This document shows, piece by piece, positions 52,474 through 61,861 of a stretch of DNA of 64,000 nt (the stretch's first letter is position 1; each line of letters begins with the position of its first letter). The notes under the pieces are model-generated. The model had not been told where the DNA came from. It saw only the letters and a program-made list of their open reading frames with translations, and made no database searches. The position numbers were made by a program, and so were the translations under genes. This stretch comes from Pseudomonadota bacterium (lineage in GTDB: Bacteria; Pseudomonadota; Gammaproteobacteria; Acidiferrobacterales; UBA6901). Location of the stretch: contig JAJYEK010000002.1 in assembly GCA_021785795.1 (NCBI GenBank), positions 51,903-115,902 on the forward strand. Reading direction: 5' to 3'.

Positions 52474-53145
52474 ATGGGCTTAGCAAGAACCAAGACCGCC
52501 GACCTGGCTTCCGAGGTGCTGTGGGACGACGGCCATCACCCCTCTGACGCCGTATCATCAGGCACGACCCTGCTCTGGGACAGCGCACCCCACCAACACG
52601 ATGCGATCTCAACCCGCACCTTTGGGTTCTGGCTGTACATGCTGAGCGACGCCATGATATTGGCTGCGCTGTTCACTGCCTATGCCGTGCTCAGCCACAG
52701 CTACGCTGGCGGTCCGACGGCTGCGGACATCATCCATCCACGTTTCGCGTTCCGCGAGACGCTGCTTATCTTCTCGAGCGTCCTCGCTCTCGGCCTATCG
52801 ATGTCCGCCCTGAAGCAAGGCAACCGAATCGGCGTCGTCAGTGGGATCGTCACTGCTTTTGTTATCGGCGCCGTCTTTCTCGTTATGGAATTCCATGAAT
52901 TCGCCGGACTGATAAGCCACGGAATCACTCCGGAGCGCAGCGGCTTTCTGTCGGCCTACTACGCGATGGTTTTGGTACACAGCCTGCATCTTGTCTTCGG
53001 GCTGCTGTGGATGGGTGTGATGCTTGCCCAGATCATGCGTGAAGGGTTTACCGACAACGTCGTATACCGGCTGCTCAATCTTAAAATATTCTGGCAGTTC
53101 CAGGCCGTAATCTGGGTCTGCGTCTTTACCTTCATCTATCTGTAG
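52474..53145 (+). CDS. cyoC: Cytochrome bo3-type quinol oxidase subunit III
   Basis: A 223-residue subunit with five helices: GFWLYMLSDAMILAALFTAY, LIFSSVLALGLSMSAL, GIVTAFVIGAVFLVMEFHEF, YYAMVLVHSLHLVFGLLWMG and QFQAVIWVCVFTFIYL. The motif EFHEFAGLISHG and AYYAMVLVHSLHLVFG match CyoC/COX3. The N-terminal about 40 residues are an extension relative to E. coli CyoC (204). It starts 91 bp after cyoB, a wider gap than usual, but is in the same direction with AGCG-type spacing and GGAGTAG before ATG. It stabilises the oxidase core. Confidence 0.92.
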   Translation: MGLARTKTADLASEVLWDDGHHPSDAVSSGTTLLWDSAPHQHDAISTRTFGFWLYMLSDAMILAALFTAYAVLSHSYAGGPTAADIIHPRFAFRETLLIFSSVLALGLSMSALKQGNRIGVVSGIVTAFVIGAVFLVMEFHEFAGLISHGITPERSGFLSAYYAMVLVHSLHLVFGLLWMGVMLAQIMREGFTDNVVYRLLNLKIFWQFQAVIWVCVFTFIYL

Positions 53146-53155
53146 GAGGCCCATA

Positions 53156-53515
53156 ATGTCATCCGGTCACCGAAATCCGCTTGCCCATCCTGAGGTCCAG
53201 CTTGCCAGGGCCGGCAACTATCTGGCCGGCTTTCTGCTGGCCACTGCGCTGATGGCTGCTTCCCTTCTGCTCGTCACCCAGCATGCACTGCCGCCCTTGG
53301 CCGAAAAGCTTTCAATATCCGCCATTGCGCTCGCAGCGGTGATCGCGCAGCTGCGTCTGCTGTTTCATCTGGACTGGTCTCCGACTCAACGCTGGCACAC
53401 CGTTGCCCTGGTGCTGACGGTCCCTCTTTTTGTCCTGCTGATTGGACTGTCATTGTGGATGTTCCACTCCCTAGACGCTCACATGCTCGCCCACGGCTTC
53501 GGTCCGGCAATGTAA
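53156..53515 (+). CDS. cyoD: Cytochrome bo3-type quinol oxidase subunit IV
   Basis: A 119-residue subunit with three helices (about 18-40, 45-68, 78-100): AGFLLATALMAASLLLVTQH, ISAIALAAVIAQLRLLFHLD and VALVLTVPLFVLLIGLSLWMF. The FHLD motif and length match CyoD, which helps assembly of CuB and haem sites. GGAGG stands 8 bp before ATG 53156; it starts 10 bp after cyoC. The cyoE haem O synthase that often follows is not present in the next kilobase. Confidence 0.9.
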   Translation: MSSGHRNPLAHPEVQLARAGNYLAGFLLATALMAASLLLVTQHALPPLAEKLSISAIALAAVIAQLRLLFHLDWSPTQRWHTVALVLTVPLFVLLIGLSLWMFHSLDAHMLAHGFGPAM

Positions 53516-54082
53516 GGCATAGCCGGTCGCCTGACTTATGCTGAAGACAATACAGCAAAGGGCACCATCGCCCGGAGGACAGGGCATGGCTGGCTGCGGT
53601 CGGACCAGGCAATCGGCAGCGCAATAAGCAAACATTTTCCACGGAGGTTTGCCCGCGACCATAAACCTCACGCACGGGGCATCGGGCAAGCAGTTCGGGT
53701 TTCTGCGACCCCGACAAAGCGGCCGCTTCGCAGTTTTTGTTGTTGATCAACACAACCCCGCGCATTGGCCCGTCCACTCCCCGAGCAAGGCAGCACCAGT
53801 TGCCGCTACCGGCGACTGGCGCGGTGCACCCGAATTGCGAGCCTGGGTCACAGGCGGCCCAGCGGAGCGCGCCATCCTCTGAGAGCGCGCCATCCTCTGA
53901 TCCGATTCCCAGCAGGCCACAAGCCAGGCGCAGGCGCAAAGAAAAGCGTCATGCCAACCTAACCAGTCGCAAGAAACTCGTCCGGCAAAAAGGCCTCCGG
54001 AAATTCCAGCCCCGGAGTTCCTGCTATGGGCCATGCGAAAAATGTGCTTTGGGGGACCGATCGCGATAAAACAGATTAATTG
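53516..54082. other. Gap after cyoD with a perfect 18-bp tandem repeat
   Basis: About 570 bp without a supported gene. GAGCGCGCCATCCTCTGA occurs twice in direct tandem at 53865-53882 and 53883-53900. A convincing U-run terminator for cyoABCD was not found; frames here show no domain. Confidence 0.5.
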
Positions 54083-54736
54083 CTATTTCTCGGATCGCGC
54101 TACGATGACCGCCCGGATATCGGTGGCTGCTTGAGTCATCAGCGCATAGATGGTCTTGTGCGTGAGTTCGCTGATTCTCTCTCCCGGAGATCCGCTCACC
54201 ATGTATGCCGGCCCCTCCCGAACACCGGAGTTGTAGCTTTTCTCCCAGTAAGTCTTTCCCTCTTTGTTCAGCAACTGCACTTCAAGCGAAAGCTGGACTG
54301 TCGGGGTAATTGCAAAGCCCAGATTTTTCGCCTGATTGTACTCGTAGGTGAATTTGATTATTTTCGGGCTTACCACAGCATCGTACTTGTTCAGATCGCC
54401 CAGGTTGTTGGCCGAATCGACTCCGTCCCTGAATACGCCGCGAAACACCGATATGGCGATTTCCTTAGTGATCGCGCCGAGCGGTATCGTCAGCTTCGTG
54501 GCTCCGCCTGTGAAACTCGTCGGGCTTCCTGTGTACAGGCGCAGATCATCCGCTTTCGCTGTATACACCAATCCTTTGCCCGGCAAACCAGCCTGGGCGC
54601 TGCCCTGATCGTTCGGGAGATAGCCAGGATTGTAAGTAGAAACGTATGCACACCCGCTGACCGAAAGCGCAAACAACCCAATCAGTAAGCCGCGTCGCCA
54701 GTTTTGCGAAAATCGGTGGGCCGGAATGATTCGCAT
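54083..54736 (-). CDS. Outer-membrane lipoprotein of unknown function
   Basis: A 217-residue lipoprotein. The signal ends in LIGLFALSVSGCAYVSTYNPG with lipobox SVSGC (about 27-31). The mature part is beta-rich with TKLTIPLGAITKEIAISVFRG, DAVVSPKIIKFTYEYNQAKN and VQLSLEVQLLNKEGKTYWEK, ending with a helix ELTHKTIYALMTQAATDIRA. This arrangement is like YajG/LPS-associated or DUF4136-type lipoproteins, but I cannot assign it. Start could be ATG 54736 (MRIIPAHR) or 54760. It stands alone. Confidence 0.7.
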   Translation of the reverse strand: MRIIPAHRFSQNWRRGLLIGLFALSVSGCAYVSTYNPGYLPNDQGSAQAGLPGKGLVYTAKADDLRLYTGSPTSFTGGATKLTIPLGAITKEIAISVFRGVFRDGVDSANNLGDLNKYDAVVSPKIIKFTYEYNQAKNLGFAITPTVQLSLEVQLLNKEGKTYWEKSYNSGVREGPAYMVSGSPGERISELTHKTIYALMTQAATDIRAVIVARSEK

Positions 54737-55725
54737 CGTTCGCCGTCTCTCGATCGACATGGTCAGGGATGCTGACACCGCACCGACTCCTTGTTACGTC
54801 TCCAGGCAGAGTCGATTACCGATGAAACCAAGTGAAGCTTACCTGAGAGTTGATTCAGATTTCATTGCGCCTCGTCAAATAAGACCGTGTCCGTGCGCCG
54901 AATATCGCTCGAGAAATAAATTACCTGAACCGCTCCAGGCTTCCCAGAATCGCTACAACGAAACAGCGAACTGCTGGCTGGAACACTGGCTTGGGAAAAA
55001 GGCGCGGCATCCGGAAGCTGGGCGGAATGCCGCAAACAGTCTCCAGCGGATCCCGGCACACGAGCGTCCGCGTCAACCTCATCATCGTCAACAGCCGGCG
55101 TGATACGCGGACAACATGGGCTCGCGCGTCAGCAGCTCACCAAATGGCAAAACCGAACCGCTCCGCATTGCGCTGCTTCCGCCCTTGCGACTCCCCCCAT
55201 ACCAGCACCCGGCTCCGCTTCCGGACCAGCGAATGCAGTCTGGATTTCTCGGCGAACCGAGCCACCGGAAAGCAAAGGACCGAAGCCGTTCCTTTTGAAA
55301 AGTGCCCTGGCCCATCATCCAGATTCTACGGGTTGCTGATAATTCCCTTATTGACGCAGGGCGGCGCGGAGTAAAAAACGGTTCCGAATCGGCGGTATGC
55401 AGAAGCGTTCAGCACGGGGCCATGCGACAACATCCGGCAAGCTCGGCTTCAACGAGGCTGCCGGTCCTGGATGTCACCACGAGCCCTGTGCAGCCGATTG
55501 TTTCTCAAGCGCACCGGCCAGCAACAACTTCACTGGATAGGGGTTACCTCGTCCGCACCCGACGGCTTCAAGTCAATGGCGATCGGCCGTTTCACCTAGG
55601 GTACACTGCGGGTTCCCGGCGGAAAGTGCCCGACAGCACCCTCCGGGAGCCAGTCCGAACGACCGGCGACGAACCGTCGAGACTGGGCACTCTGTCCCTG
55701 CTCCTGCCCAAAGAGGCCTATAGGC
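54737..55725. other. 1-kb gap between lipoprotein and MFS genes: no supported gene
   Basis: Divergent spacer with many short frames on both strands. None has a domain; a long forward frame from 55302 is a shadow that continues into the MFS gene in the wrong register. No tRNA or repeat noticed. A regulator for the MFS pump was looked for and not found. Confidence 0.4.
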
Positions 55726-57291
55726 ATGAAACCCAATCGGGTTCTGGTGACCTGGACGGTGATGATCGCCGCCGTCATGCAGATCGTCGACACCACCATT
55801 GTTGTCGTGGCTTTGCCGCACATGGAGGGGTCCCTTTCGGCATCCCCAGACGAGATCACGTGGGTGCTCACCAGCTACCTAGTCGCGTCGGGCGTGTTCA
55901 TGCCGCTGACCGGATATTTGTCGGACCGGCTCGGGCAGAAGCGGTACTTGATCTACAGCATTATCGGTTTCGTCATTACCTCGGCACTCACTGGGCTCTC
56001 CACCACTTTGGACCAAGTGGTCCTGTTCCGGCTACTGCAAGGGGTCGCGGGCGCGGGGCTGATGCCCCTTGCGCAGGCCATTCTGATCCAGATTTATCCA
56101 CACAACGAGCGCGGCCGGGCAATGGCGATCTTCGGGCTGGCCGCCATTGTCGGACCGGTGCTCGGTCCCACGCTCGGCGGCTACCTCACCCAGGTGCTGA
56201 GCTGGCGCTGGGCCTTTTTCATCAACTTGCCCATCGGCATCCTGGCGCTGGCTGGATCGGTGCTGTTCATTCCCGAGACACCGCTCAAGGAGCGGCGCAT
56301 GGATTGGATGGGGTTCGTCTATCTGCTCATCGCCTTCGGGGCGATGCAGTTCGTGCTGGACCGCGGCACTGAGTACGGTTGGTATAGTTCACCAGTCATT
56401 GTGGGAAGCACGGCAATGAGCGCCATCGGTTACCTGCTGCTGATCTATCACGCCAGCGCCAAGAAAGGCAAAGGAATTCTCGATCTGAGGCTGTTCAAAG
56501 ATCGCAATTTTTTGGTGTCGAACCTGCTTTTCGGGGCGATCATGTTTACCCTCTTCGGGGTGCTCACCCTGCAGCCGATGTTCACCGAATCGCTGCTCAA
56601 CATCCCGGTTCTGACGACTGGACTCCTGTTGGCGCCGCGCGGTGTCGCAGCGGCGGTCACCATGCAGATGGCCGGGCGTCTACTCAACCGGATCGGACCG
56701 CGGCCTTTGGTCCTCGCCGGAGTGCTGTCAGCTGCCGTCGGCACGCTGGCTATGACCCAGTATAACTTGAACGTCGGAATATGGTGGCTGATTTGGCCTA
56801 TCATCCTTCAGGGACTGGGGATGGGTTTGGTGTTCGTGCCGCTCACCACCCTGGCTTTTGCCACGCTGAAACGGGAACAGACGGCGGAGGCAGCTGGCTT
56901 GCGGCAGATGATTCGCACCATCGCCGCCTCTGCGGGAACCGCCGCCAGCACTGGACTCACGGCACATTTTGCCCAGCAGGACTGGAACCGACTTGGCGGC
57001 TTTATCAACCCGTTCAATACCGCGGTGCGCCGCTACCTGGCGCAGCTGCGCCTCTCCTCCCACTCGCCGCTGGCCACCGCGCTGTTGGAACGACTGCTGG
57101 GTCGGCAGTCGCAAATCGCCGCCCTGGATCATGTATTCGAGATGTTTGGCATGGCGCTGGTAGCCAGCATGCCCCTGTTGCTGCTGATCGGACGCGGGCG
57201 ATCTCATCTTGGCACTGCTTCGGCGGTACAGGAAAAGGCACCGCAGGCACCATCACGCGGGGTTGACACCGAGCAGGCAGGTGCCCACTAA
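55726..57291 (+). CDS. DHA2-family MFS drug efflux transporter (EmrB/QacA type)
   Basis: A 521-residue transporter with 14 predicted helices. Family signs: TM1 MIAAVMQIVDTTIVVVALPHM with the DxTIVxVALP motif, motif A GYLSDRLGQKRYL, motif C-like GLAAIVGPVLGPTLGG in TM5 and WRWAFFINLPIG, typical of EmrB. It exports hydrophobic drugs or toxic compounds with protons. E. coli EmrB needs an EmrA adaptor; none is adjacent, so it may work alone like QacA or use a distant partner. Initiation site ATG 55726 has a weak ribosome-binding site. Downstream is transposon debris. Confidence 0.9.
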   Translation: MKPNRVLVTWTVMIAAVMQIVDTTIVVVALPHMEGSLSASPDEITWVLTSYLVASGVFMPLTGYLSDRLGQKRYLIYSIIGFVITSALTGLSTTLDQVVLFRLLQGVAGAGLMPLAQAILIQIYPHNERGRAMAIFGLAAIVGPVLGPTLGGYLTQVLSWRWAFFINLPIGILALAGSVLFIPETPLKERRMDWMGFVYLLIAFGAMQFVLDRGTEYGWYSSPVIVGSTAMSAIGYLLLIYHASAKKGKGILDLRLFKDRNFLVSNLLFGAIMFTLFGVLTLQPMFTESLLNIPVLTTGLLLAPRGVAAAVTMQMAGRLLNRIGPRPLVLAGVLSAAVGTLAMTQYNLNVGIWWLIWPIILQGLGMGLVFVPLTTLAFATLKREQTAEAAGLRQMIRTIAASAGTAASTGLTAHFAQQDWNRLGGFINPFNTAVRRYLAQLRLSSHSPLATALLERLLGRQSQIAALDHVFEMFGMALVASMPLLLLIGRGRSHLGTASAVQEKAPQAPSRGVDTEQAGAH

Positions 57292-57599
57292 GGTCCCGGG
57301 ATACGCCGATGCCATGAACTCAAACAACGCGTTTAGCTCAGGATTCGCTTGCGCAGGATTTGCACCGTAAAGCGGGAGCCCATGTTCGGAAAGCCAGGCC
57401 ATACCGATGCAGAAGCCGGCGGGCCCGGCTCGCGAACTCCTGTTCGACGTCAGGAGCACCATGGCAGTGCTAGCCGTGGCGAACCCTGCAATCGCCCGGG
57501 GAATTGTCCTGTCCCTGCGCCCTACGCCAGATTACTTGGCTTGCAGGTATTCCGGAAAACGACGCACCGCGATTGCGACCCTGCTTTCAATGGAGACGG
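57292..57599. other. Gap after MFS gene: no supported gene
   Basis: A reverse frame (57253-57462) has a protein-like segment SEHGLPLYGANPAQANPEL, but it overlaps the MFS gene end, has no ribosome-binding site and no family I recognise. Possibly debris of the IS cluster that follows. Confidence 0.3.
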
Positions 57600-57742
57600 G
57601 CCGGACCAAGCGGCACACGAATCGATGCGGCCGGCGCCACATACGAAACGACCGCCGCTATGGTCCTCTGCGACGGCCACATGAGGCGCACGGCCCCGGC
57701 CTTGAGCTCCTTAGCATATTTACGACGCTTTACCTCCGGCAT
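57600..57742 (-). pseudogene. IS3-type OrfA transposase fragment, N-terminus
   Basis: From ATG 57742, behind a good GGAGGTGGTC ribosome-binding site, the reverse strand reads MPEVKRRKYAKELKAGAVRL, the N-terminal helix-turn-helix opening of IS3-family OrfA (xRRKYSxEFKxEAVRL). After about 20 codons the pattern fades into unrelated residues (PSQRTIAAVVSYVAP), and no OrfB follows. So only the start of an IS3-like element survives. Confidence 0.55.
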
Positions 57743-58095
57743 GACCACCTCCGATTGCACGATTGTCCATGCATGGTCCGCCCCGTTTTGTCAAACGATC
57801 TTTTTCAAGCAGGCAAAGAAGTAGATATTGCCGCCATGTATCCGGACTTTGTATGAACACGACGGAGGCGATCTGTCCCTGCTGGAATCCGCTGGTTGGA
57901 CTCTAATCACCTTATCGCGCTGTCTGCGCCGGGGACAATGCAGAGCACCCCAACCACGGTCTTACCCGTTTCGCCATCACCGATGAGATCGCCTGAGCAA
58001 TCGTAAAGCGAGCCTTCCTCGTCCGACGTCGACGTGAACTTACCGTTAAGCCGCGGCCTTGACCCTCCGGGAACAAGAATTCGCCTCATACCGCC

Positions 58096-58310
58096 GCTAC
58101 GGATGGTTGAGCAGCGCCCAGGCGATGCGGACGTTCCTGTTCGCGAGCGCCGCGGCCGCGACGTTGGCGTTGCGCCGGAAAAGCAGCTGCACCAGCCAGT
58201 CCTTCGAATCGGCCGTGCCGGCCTTGACGCGCTTTTGCGTGACGCGGATCACTGCGCGCGCCCCGTGAATGAGCAGCGTACGCAGGTACGCATCCCCCGC
58301 TTACATAGCT
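58096..58310 (-). pseudogene. IS110-family transposase, C-terminal fragment
   Basis: Reverse-strand frame ending at TAG 58096 encodes GDAYLRTLLIHGARAVIRVT, then WLVQLLFRRNANVAAAALAN and RNVRIAWALLNHP, an excellent match to the C-terminal transposase_20 tail of IS110-family enzymes (GDxYLRxLLxxGA...KxAxVALANKxARIxWALL). Everything upstream of GDAYLR is missing. The upstream flank (58340-58550) has a different, unidentified protein-like forward frame. Confidence 0.8.
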
Positions 58311-58935
58311 CTGATTGCCTTGATCCTAACCCATGACTACCCGATCAGCGAGGCCTTTGACCAGGCGCAGACCCTGGCACCGATCCAGAATCAGAACGTC
58401 GAGCGCCACAAGACGGTGATGACTGGAGTGATTCCCTTGACCAAAGATGATGAGGGATTCGAAGGGCTTGGCGTGCGCGTCGATATACGGGCCATGTATT
58501 TTTCACGCCGGAGATTGTCCGGCACGAACAGGGCCCGACGAAACTGAACCTGCAGGATCGAAACAGATCATTGCCGTCCGGGAACAACAGCCCCACCAAA
58601 AGGAACGCCCGCCCCAAGAGCCGGTGCGGATCCGGATACCGGCTCGCGCCGCCCCCAAGAACACCGCCTATCCCTCGATCATTATGATGTGGCGCAGATT
58701 GCAATGTGTCCCAATGATTACGCACCCACAGGCTGTTATTCCCAATCCATTCAGTCTATTCACAGCCACCAGCATCACGGCCCAATGAGATCTTGACAGA
58801 CCCATTCATCTGATCGAATCGCCTCAAGCACGGCACGGATATTTTCCGCCGTGACCGTTACAAGCGCTGCAATGTTGGTCAGGCGCCCTATTCTCGGGAA
58901 TTTTCAACATATCGGCCGCCTTGGGTGCGTATAGA
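58311..58935. other. Gap before the MscS channel gene: no supported gene
   Basis: A forward frame (58320-58547) reads QAQTLAPIQNQNVERHKTVM and then GLGVRVDIRAMYF. It looks protein-like but has no start, ribosome-binding site or recognised family, and may be debris of a mobile element. The rest is non-coding. Confidence 0.3.
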
Positions 58936-60357
58936 TCACGGCATTTCTGTAGTCTCAGTTCCCGGGTTACCGGAATCAAGTTCTGCCCGAGTGCGTGGTA
59001 GGCATTGCGGATAATTTTTTTGAATGTAGCCGATGAATTGTTCGCGAATGGCGCAACGCAAGTCCCACGATTTCGATGAATCTGCAGCAGTAGCCAGTAC
59101 GCGCAGTTGCATGGTCTTGTCGTCAGCGTCACTGACCTGCAGATTCCAAAATCGCTTATCCCACAGCGGTTGGCTTTCGATGATTTCCGTGAGCGCCTTA
59201 CGTGCCTCATCGACGGGAAAGGTATAGTCCACCCAGAAAAACACGGAACCCATCAGTTGCGCCGACGCACGGGTCCAATTCTGAAACGGCTTTTCAATGA
59301 AATAACTCAGCGGAACAATAAGTCTGCGGTCATCCCAAATGTGCACCACGACATAGGTCAACGCGATCTCTTCGATTCGCCCCCACTCATTTTCAACGAT
59401 GACCACGTCGTCGAGCCTGATTGGCTGCGCCATGGCGATTTGGAATCCTGCGAGCAGGTTTCCGATGGATTTTTGCGCGGCAAACCCCAGGACTACGCCG
59501 ACGATGCCAGCGGATGCAAGCAGGCTCGTTCCCAGCTCTCGAACCTCACGAAACAGCATCAGACCGCACGCGACAGCGAAAAGGCTGATGATAAAATAAA
59601 GCGCCTTGCTCAGAACATGTACCTGCGTGTAGAGTTTTCGCGCTCGAAGATTATCGGACACATTGATGTTGAATTTGGCGAGTACAAGCCGTTCACCAAG
59701 ATTGACGACTTGAAAGCAAATCAGCGTTGCCGCCCCAATAAGAAGGACGCTGCTACCCTTGCCAACCACCTCGGAATACTGCGGCGGCAAATTTAGCACC
59801 GGCAACGCGAAAATAATTCCGAGGACCGGCAGGAGGATGCGCAGACTTTTCCCGACCATCGGCCCGAACAGGCTGGCGGACTCACTTTTGTTTTTTGCCG
59901 CCCAACCCTCTAGATGTCTCTCCATCGCGCGTGTTGTCCGGAAGAAGAACCACAGCAGCACAATGAAAATTCCAAAGCCAATCAGTCTGTTGAAGATCGA
60001 CCAAATCAGCCCAAGTGGCTCTTTGGGAAGTCTCAGAAGCAGCGGCGTGAGGGAAATGTAGCTGCCGAAAATCCAAATGAGGAGATAGATCGGTTTGCCA
60101 GCTGCGTTGAAAACGCTATGTTTCAAATATTTCGCGCCTGCCTCTGCCTTTCCGGCCTCTGCTCGCAAGAAAATCGCCGCGACGGCATGTATGATAAAAA
60201 ATAACACCACAAAGCTCGCGGTGACGCACAAATCCGACAGCGTCAACGGACCCAAGACGGGATGGTTGATGCGAGGGCCAAACAACCGCTCCAATCCATT
60301 GGCGACCAGCACCGCGAATACTGCGGCAATTTTGTCCAGGATGTTTCCGGTGCTCAT
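58936..60357 (-). CDS. MscS-family mechanosensitive ion channel
   Basis: A 473-residue channel with about six membrane helices before the MscS core. The pore helix TM3 reads LGTSLLASAGIVGVVLGFAAQKSIGNLLAGFQIA, with the Ala/Gly packing pattern and the FAAQxxxxNLxxG signature, followed by the beta domain PIRLDDVVIVENEWGRIEEI and the C-terminal cage (VDYTFPVDEARKALTEII). It releases solutes on osmotic downshock. Start ATG 60357. It is intact, unlike the MscS copy at the trehalose locus, and could supply that function. It sits alone among IS remains. Confidence 0.92.
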   Translation of the reverse strand: MSTGNILDKIAAVFAVLVANGLERLFGPRINHPVLGPLTLSDLCVTASFVVLFFIIHAVAAIFLRAEAGKAEAGAKYLKHSVFNAAGKPIYLLIWIFGSYISLTPLLLRLPKEPLGLIWSIFNRLIGFGIFIVLLWFFFRTTRAMERHLEGWAAKNKSESASLFGPMVGKSLRILLPVLGIIFALPVLNLPPQYSEVVGKGSSVLLIGAATLICFQVVNLGERLVLAKFNINVSDNLRARKLYTQVHVLSKALYFIISLFAVACGLMLFREVRELGTSLLASAGIVGVVLGFAAQKSIGNLLAGFQIAMAQPIRLDDVVIVENEWGRIEEIALTYVVVHIWDDRRLIVPLSYFIEKPFQNWTRASAQLMGSVFFWVDYTFPVDEARKALTEIIESQPLWDKRFWNLQVSDADDKTMQLRVLATAADSSKSWDLRCAIREQFIGYIQKNYPQCLPRTRAELDSGNPGTETTEMP

Positions 60358-60972
60358 ATCGTTTCCTTTACGCGCAACATCCGTCGCACTGGCGTGTTAA
60401 TGTCAAAATGATATTGCACTGCCGTGTTCTTGAGACCAACCCGCATGGAAATCACTGCGGTAGCGACTTTCGGAACAAATCCTTTGCACCGTCTTTAGGC
60501 GCATTAGCCGCCACCTACGGCAATGGCGTTTGATGGACAGCATCCGCCGAACAATTCTGCATATATTAGCGATGGTGGTGCTGGGCGGCTAGACTTCAAT
60601 CGTCCCGGTGGCATTTGAGCAACGGTGGCGAGATGTATCGCCCCTGCATGTCATAGCATGCCGCCAGACGGCAGGGGCTTCGGAGGCATCGTGTCCTTAA
60701 CTGCCCGGATGGTCCGCACTGCTGGGCTTTGTCTGGGGTCGAACCCGTAACCGTTCCGCGTGCCAGCCAGTGTTTCCGGAATATGTTCTGAGGAAGATTC
60801 TTTCACGGCAAGAGGCGCACGCGCCTTTGATCCGCCGAGCAACGAGGCATAAATCGAACGCCCGTGACGGCGCTTTGGCTATTCGAAATCGGTACCCAGC
60901 ATTAAGCGTACAGGCTCGATTGCGAATGTATTCATGTTTGCGCTTCGAGGTGATGGCTACGCCGGTGCATCC
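60358..60972. other. Gap before IS21 remnant: no supported gene
   Basis: Contains the promoter side of the MscS gene (60358-60430, moderately AT-rich: GTTAATGTCAAAATGATATT) and then sequence without protein-like frames or repeats. Confidence 0.35.
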
Positions 60973-61146
60973 TTAGCACTTGGAGAGCGGGTGGAACAGT
61001 CGCGCCCCGCCAGCCTGGTTGAATGGCGGGTAGCCGAGCCCACCCGGAATCATAAGATCGGCGTACATGAGGTGGCAGGTGCGCTGTCCGGGTTTGCCGG
61101 CGACCTTCTCCTGCTCCAGGGCATTGACGAGTCCGCTTGCACGTGA
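60973..61146 (-). pseudogene. IS21 IstB-type ATPase fragment
   Basis: One reverse frame reads GLVNALEQEKVAGKPGQ, then YADLMIPGGLGYPPFNQAGG and ARLFHPLSK before a TAA. This matches IstB helper ATPases of IS21 elements, where LVNALEQEKAxGKxGQ is followed by DLVILDELGYLPFxxxGGxLLFHLLSKLYERT. The Walker B DELG has decayed to PGGLG and no IstA is seen. The sense strand has several changes that remove function. Confidence 0.75.
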
Positions 61147-61861
61147 GGATCACAGCCGATTCGTCGTCCTCCGGAACATTCGCATCGGCAGGAAGATTCT
61201 CATTCCGGGTCGCGCACTGGAAGGGTTTCCGGCCGCCGCCCGGCTACCGCGACGACAACTTGGGCGACCCCGGAAGGGAGAAAAATATAACGGCTGCCAC
61301 AGTAGGGTGCGGCTATGGCGTGCCCAATCATTGTCCATTGTTGGTTGTGGACTGTTCACGCCGCATGCTTAGCCATGGTCCGACACCTCCAATGCGTCAT
61401 TCCCAGAGGGTTGGGTCTGCCACGTCGCGTTCACGAAGACGTCGATGGTGTCCAATTCCTGGGATCGATTGGCGCCCGCTGCCTGGGGCGATTTCCCACA
61501 GTTCGTCCAATTGCTGCGTGCCAAATTACGGAGACTACAATGCGACAGCTTTGTGGTATTCGTAACTGTTTTGCAATCGCCCCGCCCACTGCCCTTCGTC
61601 AGCCGCGCTGCAAAATGGGTTCAGTGCAGGGAAACCTGTTGCCGCGTGCCGCGCGCGATACCTGTCGCTCAATCTGGTCCCGCTCGGATGGGAACACGTC
61701 AAGGGAAAATGTCATGCCACAACACAAAGCAAATTACAGTAGACCCTGACCTGTTGTCTGTTTGACACTACACCAGGCTCATACGTGCACAGACATCAAT
61801 GCCGCCGTCCCGCCTTGGGGCAACATCAGGAAACACGGTTTCGGGGTCAGGCAGGCAGCGC
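61147..61861. other. 0.7-kb gap: no supported gene, likely IS debris
   Basis: Open frames overlap in all three forward registers at 61315-61765 with no stable coding signal. Possible transposase-like snippet DRLAPAAWGDFPQFVQLL (61463 on) is too short to name. No tRNA, repeat or terminator was recognised. Confidence 0.3.

Noticed and set aside
51318..52493. 391-codon reverse frame over cyoB
   Set aside because: Antisense shadow of the catalytic oxidase subunit, His/Arg-rich.
55302..56372. 356-codon forward frame overlapping the MFS gene
   Set aside because: Register differs from the clear DHA2 transporter and the residues show no domain.
58320..58547. Forward frame with QAQTLAPIQNQNVERHKTV
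   Set aside because: Looks coding but lacks start, ribosome-binding site and family match; not reported as a gene.
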